A stretch of 11,546 nucleotides of DNA, from positions 9,018 to 20,563 of the forward strand of contig DKYC01000027.1 of the NCBI GenBank assembly GCA_002492295.1, given 5' to 3'. This DNA comes from Lachnospiraceae bacterium UBA7110 (GTDB lineage Bacteria > Bacillota > Clostridia > Lachnospirales > Lachnospiraceae). The position numbers and the translations under genes are program-made. Under the pieces are notes generated by a model, which worked only from the letters and a program-made list of their open reading frames with translations, made no database searches and was not told where the DNA came from. Below are positions 6,938 through 11,546 of the stretch, piece after piece. How positions within the stretch are numbered: position 1 is the stretch's first letter; every line of letters starts with the position of its first letter.

Positions 6938-7888
6938 ATGAAACAAAAACGTAAAAAGATCGATTACGCAAAGTGGGGATATATTTTCATTTTTCCGTTT
7001 TTTGCAGCTTTTTTCATTTTTTCCTTTATTCCTTTGGTTGATACCATTCGTTACAGCTTTTACGAGTATTACCGTTCGGGAATCAAGGAGATTGGCCCGA
7101 ATTTTGTCGGAATGGAAAACTATGTCAGCCTGTTACAGTCCGATATGCTAAAGTATGCGGGAAATACGCTGATTTTGTGGCTGATTGGATTTGTTCCGCA
7201 GATTGTCATCGCGCTTTTGCTTGCGCAGTGGTTTGTGGACGCGCGCTTAAAAATTCACGGCAAGCAGTTCTTTAAGGTGGTCATTTACCTTCCGAACCTC
7301 ATCATGGCGTCGGCGTTTGCAATGCTGTTTTTCACGCTGTTCTCGACAAACGGACCGATAAATTCCATTCTGATGTCGATAGGACTTACAGACCACGCAA
7401 TTGATTTTATGGGTTCGGTATTCGGGACACGCTCCTTGGTCGGGCTGATGAACTTCCTGATGTGGTTTGGCAACACGACAATCATGCTGATGGCGGCGAT
7501 TATGGGTATCAGCCCTGATATTTTTGAGGCGTCGGAGCTTGACGGGTGCAATAGCACACAGCGGTTTTTCCATATCACACTTCCGCTTATCCGTCCGATT
7601 TTAGCCTACACGCTCATTACGTCCATTATCGGCGGACTGCAGATGTTTGACGTGCCGCAGATTTTGACAAACGGACAGGGAAATCCCGACCGTACGTCGA
7701 TGACTTTGATTATGTTCTTAAACAGCCACTTAAAGAGTAAAAACTATGGTATGGCAGGCTCGCTGTCGGTTTATCTGTTTATTGTAAGCGGCATTTTGTG
7801 CTTTATTGTTTACCGCATGACAAATGATGACGATCCGGACGGTTCTAAGGCTGCCGCAAAGAAAAAACGGAAGGCAGGAAGGAGATAA
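6938..7888 (+). CDS. Sugar ABC transporter permease, MalF/UgpA-like (CUT1)
   Basis: Integral membrane half of a binding-protein-dependent sugar importer, 316 residues. After a basic cytoplasmic start (MKQKRKKIDYAKWG), about six membrane segments are visible near 14-33, 74-97, 112-136, 165-187, 218-237 and 274-293. The ATPase-docking EAA loop runs from E197 to P220 (EASELDG... then ITLPLIRP), with the conserved Gly at 203. The tail is very basic and hydrophilic (KKKRKAGRR). The start ATG has AAAGGA at 6922-6927, 10 nt upstream. It pairs with the next permease, whose ribosome binding site lies inside this gene's last codons, so the two are probably translationally coupled. The sugar specificity comes mainly from the upstream lipoprotein. 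Confidence 0.93.
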   Translation: MKQKRKKIDYAKWGYIFIFPFFAAFFIFSFIPLVDTIRYSFYEYYRSGIKEIGPNFVGMENYVSLLQSDMLKYAGNTLILWLIGFVPQIVIALLLAQWFVDARLKIHGKQFFKVVIYLPNLIMASAFAMLFFTLFSTNGPINSILMSIGLTDHAIDFMGSVFGTRSLVGLMNFLMWFGNTTIMLMAAIMGISPDIFEASELDGCNSTQRFFHITLPLIRPILAYTLITSIIGGLQMFDVPQILTNGQGNPDRTSMTLIMFLNSHLKSKNYGMAGSLSVYLFIVSGILCFIVYRMTNDDDPDGSKAAAKKKRKAGRR

Positions 7889-7893
7889 AGCGT

Positions 7894-8739
7894 ATGAATT
7901 CAAAAACATTAAGCGCAATGCGCAGTATTTTCGCACATGTTGTTTTGATTATTTTATCGTTTATGTGTCTGTTTTTCTTTTATATCTTATTTGTCAACGC
8001 GACGCGCTCACACGCGGATTTGCAGAAAGGCTTTTCGGCGCTTCCGGGAGGCTACTTTTGGCAGAATTTGAAAAACGTGGCAAATGACGGAACGTTTCCG
8101 ATGATAAGGGGTATTTTAAACAGCCTTATCGTTTCCGGAAGCTGTGCGGCGATTTGTACTTATTTTTCGGCGCTTACGGCGTACGGTCTGTATGCGTATG
8201 ATTTTAAGCTAAAGAAAATCGCGTTTACGTTTATCATGGCAATCCTTGTCATGCCGACGCAGGTAACGGCAATGGGATTCTTACGGCTGATTACAAAAAT
8301 GGGCATGTATGATTCGCTCCTGCCCCTGATTATCCCGTCGATTGCGTCTCCGGCAGTATTTTACTTTATGTACAGTTATTTGCAGTCGTCGCTGCCGTTG
8401 TCTTTGGTGGAGGCAGCAAGAATTGACGGTTCAAAGGAGTTTCGCACGTTTAACCAAATCGTCCTTCCGATTATGAAACCGGCAATTGCGGTGCAGGCAA
8501 TCTTTACGTTTGTCGGCTCTTGGAACAATTATTTCGTTCCCGCGCTGGTCATTCAGTCAAAGGACAAAATGACTGTGCCGATTTTGATTGCGACGCTGCG
8601 TGGCGCGGATTACATGAACTTTGACATGGGTAAGATTTACATGATGATCATGGTGGCGATTGTGCCGATTATCCTTGTGTATCTGCTGTTGTCAAAATAC
8701 ATTATTGCAGGTGTGACGCTTGGCGGTGTTAAAGGATAA
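7894..8739 (+). CDS. Sugar ABC transporter permease, MalG/UgpE-like (CUT1)
   Basis: Second integral membrane half of the importer, 281 residues. Membrane segments lie near 12-36, 73-98, 108-130, 138-160, 195-220 and 248-270. The EAA loop EAARIDG (E173-G179) continues to VLPIMKP (through P196). The C-terminus GVTLGGVKG matches the conserved tail typical of MalG-type permeases. The gap from the preceding gene is 5 bp, with AGGAG at 7880-7884 and 9 nt spacing, so expression is tied to the partner permease. No ATPase gene lies beside the pair; many Firmicutes CUT1 importers use a shared MsmX/MsiK-type ATPase encoded elsewhere, and this system probably does too. Confidence 0.93.
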   Translation: MNSKTLSAMRSIFAHVVLIILSFMCLFFFYILFVNATRSHADLQKGFSALPGGYFWQNLKNVANDGTFPMIRGILNSLIVSGSCAAICTYFSALTAYGLYAYDFKLKKIAFTFIMAILVMPTQVTAMGFLRLITKMGMYDSLLPLIIPSIASPAVFYFMYSYLQSSLPLSLVEAARIDGSKEFRTFNQIVLPIMKPAIAVQAIFTFVGSWNNYFVPALVIQSKDKMTVPILIATLRGADYMNFDMGKIYMMIMVAIVPIILVYLLLSKYIIAGVTLGGVKG

Positions 8740-8753
8740 CGATAGGTGAAGAT

Positions 8754-11210
8754 ATGGCAGGAAAAAATAAGATTCATAGCGGTACAATCATACAAAGTCC
8801 CTCACAGCGGGAACTGATACATCGTTTTTTTGCACGGGAGGCAGCATCGCAAGGGATTGTACTCTTAAAAAACGAAGGCATTCTTCCGCTTGACCAATCG
8901 GCGGTCATTGCACTGTTTGGCGCAGGAGCCCAAAAAACCGTCAAAGGGGGCATTGGCTCGGGGGATGTTAATAACCGGGAAAATGTTTCCATATACGAAG
9001 GCTTGACGGATGCCGGCGTATCTATTACAAGCAAGGATTGGCTGTCTGATTATGAAAGGTGCTATGCCGATGCAAGAGCCGTGTGGAAGAACAAGATTTT
9101 GGAGGATGCAAAGGGCATGGAAAATCCCTTTGACGCTTATGCGGCAAATCCGTTTGTCATGCCGATGGGACGCAGTATACAGGCGGACGATATTGAGGGC
9201 GCGACGGCAGCAGTCTATGTCATCAGCCGGATTTCCGGCGAAGGAAAGGACCGCCGCAGGGAAGAAGGAGATTACGATTTAAGCAAGGCAGAGCGGGAGG
9301 ATATTTTGTTTCTGAACAGTCAGAATATTCCAATAATATTGATTTTAAATGTTGGCGCACCTATTGAGCTCACAGGCATTTTGCAGGAGGCGCAAAACAT
9401 TCAGGCAGTCTTACATAGCTCTCTGCCCGGTCAGGAGGGCGGTCATGCGCTTGCAGACGTGCTTTTGGGCGGCGTGTCCCCAAGCGGCAGGCTCACAACG
9501 ACTTGGGCGAGACGTTATGAAGACTATCCGTCTGCCGAGACGTTCGGTTATCTGAACGGAAATTTGGATTATGAAGAATACAGAGAAGGAATTTATGTCG
9601 GATACCGCTACTTTGACAGCTTTGATATAAAACCGTTGTTTCCGTTTGGATACGGACTTTCCTATACGGACTTTTCGATACAGACGCAGGAGGTTTGCAG
9701 GACGGAAACGGGGTTTGGGGTAACAGTAACGGTGCAGAATACGGGCGGGACGTATGCGGGCAGAGAGGTTGTGCAGGTTTATGCGGTTCTGCCGCAGACG
9801 GGACTGGCAAAAGAGCTGCGCAGGCTTGTCGGCTTTGCAAAGACGAATACGCTGCAGCCCAAAGAGACGCAGAGGCTTACAATTGCAATTGACCAAAAGC
9901 AGTTTGCAAGCTTTTCGGAGGAGCTTCATGCATGGACGGTTGAACAGGGAGTGTACGGCGTTTGGGTGGGGAGCCATTTGGCATCTTTGCAGCCGGTGGC
10001 TTTGCTCACGGTTGCAGAGCAGGCCGTTTTGGAGGAAACAGACGCGATATGTCCGAAAACGGATGCATTTGAAGAACTTGCGGCGCCAAAGGCGGTAAGA
10101 CAAAAAGCGCAGGAGTATCTTGCGGCTGCAAAAGCGCAGGCGGTTATGGAGCTTGCGTTTGTGCCGCAAAAGGAAATACACAGGACGATTGAAACACCCG
10201 TTGCAAAGGAATACGATGTAGAGGAGCTGATACCGCTTTTATACGGAAAGCTGTCGCAGGAGGGTGGTATGCTTGGCGCGGCAGGAATATCGATACCGGG
10301 TTCTGCCGGAGAAACAGCGGATGTGCCGGACGTAAACGATAAGAATCATTCTTTGGTGATGGCGGATGGTCCGGCAGGACTGCGTTTACGGCAAAGCTAT
10401 GCGGTAGACCGCAAGACGGATACTGTTTACGGAGCGGGCGTTCTCGGCTCGCTGGAAAACGGGTTTCTGGAGGACGTGGAAACGCACGAGAATGCAGACT
10501 GGTATTATCAGTACTGCACGGCGTTTCCGGTCGGAACGGCATTGGCGCAGACATGGGATACAGCGCTGATGGAACGGTTCGGCAAGGCCATTGCGGTTGA
10601 GATGGAGGAGTTTCATATTGATTTGTGGCTTGCTCCGGGTATGAACATTCATAGAAATCCTTTATGCGGAAGAAATTTTGAATATTATGCGGAAGACCCG
10701 TTTTTATCCGGGATGATGGCAGCAGCAGTGACAAAGGGCGTTCAAAGCGATGGAAGCCGCGGCGTGACAATCAAGCATTTTGCCTGCAACAATCAGGAGG
10801 ATAACCGGATGGGGGTGGACGCGCGCATTTCCGAGCGTGCCCTTCGGGAAATTTATCTGCGCGGATTCGAGATTGCGGTAAAGGAAAGTGCACCGGCGGC
10901 AATTATGACCTCCTACAACTGTATTAACGGCGTCCATGCGGCAAACAGCCGTGAGCTTTGTACGACGGTTGCGCGGGGCGAGTGGGGTTTTGAGGGAATC
11001 ATCATGTCAGACTGGAATACGACGCTTCCAAAGGACGGGAGTGTGCCGTGGCAGTGTGCTGCAGCAGGAAATGATATTATTATGCCGGGAAACCGTAAGG
11101 ATGCGGAAAATATACGGACGGCATATGAACAGGGACTGCTTCCGGAGGAGGCAATCCGCGCCTGCGCGGGGCGTATCCTTGCATTGATGAAAAGGCTGTC
11201 AGGAGAGTAA
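8754..11210 (+). CDS. GH3 beta-glucosidase with circularly permuted (reversed) domain order
   Basis: Predicted cytoplasmic retaining beta-glucosidase, 818 residues, no signal peptide. The order is reversed from ordinary GH3. The alpha/beta-sandwich domain comes first (about 25-255: LLKNEGILPL, then SRISGEGKDR with likely acid/base E163, then SPSGRLTTTW). A fibronectin-III-like domain follows (about 298-415, starting FGYGLSYTDF), then a linker (about 420-530). The TIM-barrel-type domain is last (about 532-812: ADGPAGLR with D538, GRNFEYYAEDP, KHFACNNQEDNR, and MSDWN with likely nucleophile D753). This arrangement is known from Ruminococcus albus and Butyrivibrio fibrisolvens beta-glucosidases. 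AGGTGA (8743-8748) sits 5 nt before the ATG, and the gap from the permease is 14 bp. It would hydrolyse imported gluco-oligosaccharides not taken by the phosphorylases. Related permuted enzymes can act on beta-1,2, 1,3, 1,4 or 1,6 glucosides, so linkage is open. Confidence 0.94.
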   Translation: MAGKNKIHSGTIIQSPSQRELIHRFFAREAASQGIVLLKNEGILPLDQSAVIALFGAGAQKTVKGGIGSGDVNNRENVSIYEGLTDAGVSITSKDWLSDYERCYADARAVWKNKILEDAKGMENPFDAYAANPFVMPMGRSIQADDIEGATAAVYVISRISGEGKDRRREEGDYDLSKAEREDILFLNSQNIPIILILNVGAPIELTGILQEAQNIQAVLHSSLPGQEGGHALADVLLGGVSPSGRLTTTWARRYEDYPSAETFGYLNGNLDYEEYREGIYVGYRYFDSFDIKPLFPFGYGLSYTDFSIQTQEVCRTETGFGVTVTVQNTGGTYAGREVVQVYAVLPQTGLAKELRRLVGFAKTNTLQPKETQRLTIAIDQKQFASFSEELHAWTVEQGVYGVWVGSHLASLQPVALLTVAEQAVLEETDAICPKTDAFEELAAPKAVRQKAQEYLAAAKAQAVMELAFVPQKEIHRTIETPVAKEYDVEELIPLLYGKLSQEGGMLGAAGISIPGSAGETADVPDVNDKNHSLVMADGPAGLRLRQSYAVDRKTDTVYGAGVLGSLENGFLEDVETHENADWYYQYCTAFPVGTALAQTWDTALMERFGKAIAVEMEEFHIDLWLAPGMNIHRNPLCGRNFEYYAEDPFLSGMMAAAVTKGVQSDGSRGVTIKHFACNNQEDNRMGVDARISERALREIYLRGFEIAVKESAPAAIMTSYNCINGVHAANSRELCTTVARGEWGFEGIIMSDWNTTLPKDGSVPWQCAAAGNDIIMPGNRKDAENIRTAYEQGLLPEEAIRACAGRILALMKRLSGE

Positions 11211-11228
11211 GATTATCTCCTGCCTTTT
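11190..11228. terminator. Bidirectional intrinsic terminator spanning both stop codons
   Basis: Outer arms AAAAGGC (11190-11196) and GCCTTTT (11222-11228) and inner arms AGGAGA (11201-11206) and TCTCCT (11216-11221) form a long hairpin with a 4-nt bulge (TGTC) and a 9-nt loop. A T-run follows on the plus strand (11225-11229), and the opposite strand reads CCTTTTC. The GH3 stop (11208-11210) and the AraC-gene stop (11213-11215) both lie in the loop. It would end transcription from both directions. Confidence 0.7.
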
Positions 11229-11546
11229 TCCGCCACGTCCCAAGTCGCGCGGGAATTGAGGTCGCGGTACTTTTTGGGCGTCATGCCGGTAAATTCTTTA
11301 AAGAGCTGTATAAAATGGCTTTGGGAAGAAAACGACAGGTAATTTGCGATTTCAATCAAGCTGTAGTCGCAATATTTTAACAGGTGCTGCGCCTTTTCGA
11401 TTTTCTTTTCCCGCACGTAATCGCTTACGGATACGCCGGTTTCTTTTTTGAAAAGACGGGAGAGATAGCTTGCCGAGAGGTTGGTATACTCGGCGAGCTC
11501 TTCGATTGTAATCCGCTCCGTGATATGGGCGTATATGTAATCGATG
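11213..11546 (-). CDS. AraC/XylS-family transcriptional regulator, C-terminal part (5' end beyond window)
   Basis: The reading frame is open on the minus strand from the stop at 11213-11215 to the window edge, giving 110 visible residues. They form the two helix-turn-helix motifs of an AraC-type DNA-binding domain. The first includes TIEELAEYTNLSASYLSRLF; the second includes SLIEIANYLSFSSQSHFIQL followed by FKEFTGMTPKKYR, the classic family signature. The N-terminal sensor domain and true start lie past the window. A GTG at 11414-11416 is internal to the domain and is not the start. The gene converges on the sugar operon with only 2 bp between stops and shares its terminator. Its position suggests it regulates this locus, but proximity is the only evidence. 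Confidence 0.93.
   Translation of the reverse strand, partial: IDYIYAHITERITIEELAEYTNLSASYLSRLFKKETGVSVSDYVREKKIEKAQHLLKYCDYSLIEIANYLSFSSQSHFIQLFKEFTGMTPKKYRDLNSRATWDVAEKGRR

Noticed and set aside
9411..10181. Open frame of 256 codons on the minus strand inside the GH3 gene
   Set aside because: It is antisense to a clear GH3 coding region, rich in Arg/Cys/Leu with no domain; it is a codon-bias shadow.
11213..11416. A short 67-codon regulator gene starting at the GTG at 11414-11416
   Set aside because: The frame stays open upstream to the window edge and encodes the first helix-turn-helix of the same AraC domain, so the GTG is an internal Val codon.

Overview
The window looks like part of a Firmicutes chromosome, most likely Lachnospiraceae/Clostridia. 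This rests on strong AGGAGG-type ribosome binding sites, a Gram-positive style lipoprotein sugar-binding protein with an LAGC lipobox, and resemblance of the sugar enzymes to those remembered from Ruminococcus, Butyrivibrio and relatives. Taxonomy is inferred from protein character; no search was run.

Layout. Six genes run head to tail on the plus strand, followed by the 3' part of one convergent gene. The order is: GH94 phosphorylase of laminaribiose-phosphorylase-like architecture (95-2803); second GH94 phosphorylase of cellobiose/chitobiose-phosphorylase type (2864-5278); promoter-bearing gap (5279-5403); sugar-binding lipoprotein (5404-6837); 100-bp gap with a strong hairpin (6838-6937); two CUT1-type ABC permeases (6938-7888 and 7894-8739); and a cytoplasmic GH3 beta-glucosidase whose two catalytic domains are in reversed (circularly permuted) order (8754-11210). 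A bidirectional hairpin terminator spans both stop codons, and an AraC-family regulator (minus strand, 11213 to beyond the window end) faces the operon.

How it works together (inference). The lipoprotein and two permeases import a beta-linked gluco-oligosaccharide. Energy must come from an ATPase encoded elsewhere, as none is present here. In the cytoplasm two phosphorylases of different specificity conserve bond energy as a sugar 1-phosphate, while the GH3 enzyme hydrolyses remaining beta-glucosides. A pair that looks like a beta-1,3 phosphorylase plus a beta-1,4 phosphorylase would suit oligosaccharides from mixed-linkage beta-1,3/1,4-glucan or from laminarin-type glucans. The AraC-type protein is the obvious candidate regulator.

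Most interesting signals: a 10-base word (ATGCACGGAT) about 65 bases upstream of both the first phosphorylase start and the binding-protein start, hinting at co-regulation; a glutamine where GH94 enzymes usually carry a phosphate-contacting histidine in the second phosphorylase; the permuted GH3; and the inter-gene hairpin that probably sets binding-protein/permease stoichiometry. No stretch over 300 bases lacks a gene. I saw no tRNA, rRNA, CRISPR array or insertion sequence. I did not find a wholly new system: this is a well-formed beta-glucan oligosaccharide utilisation locus with some unusual details.
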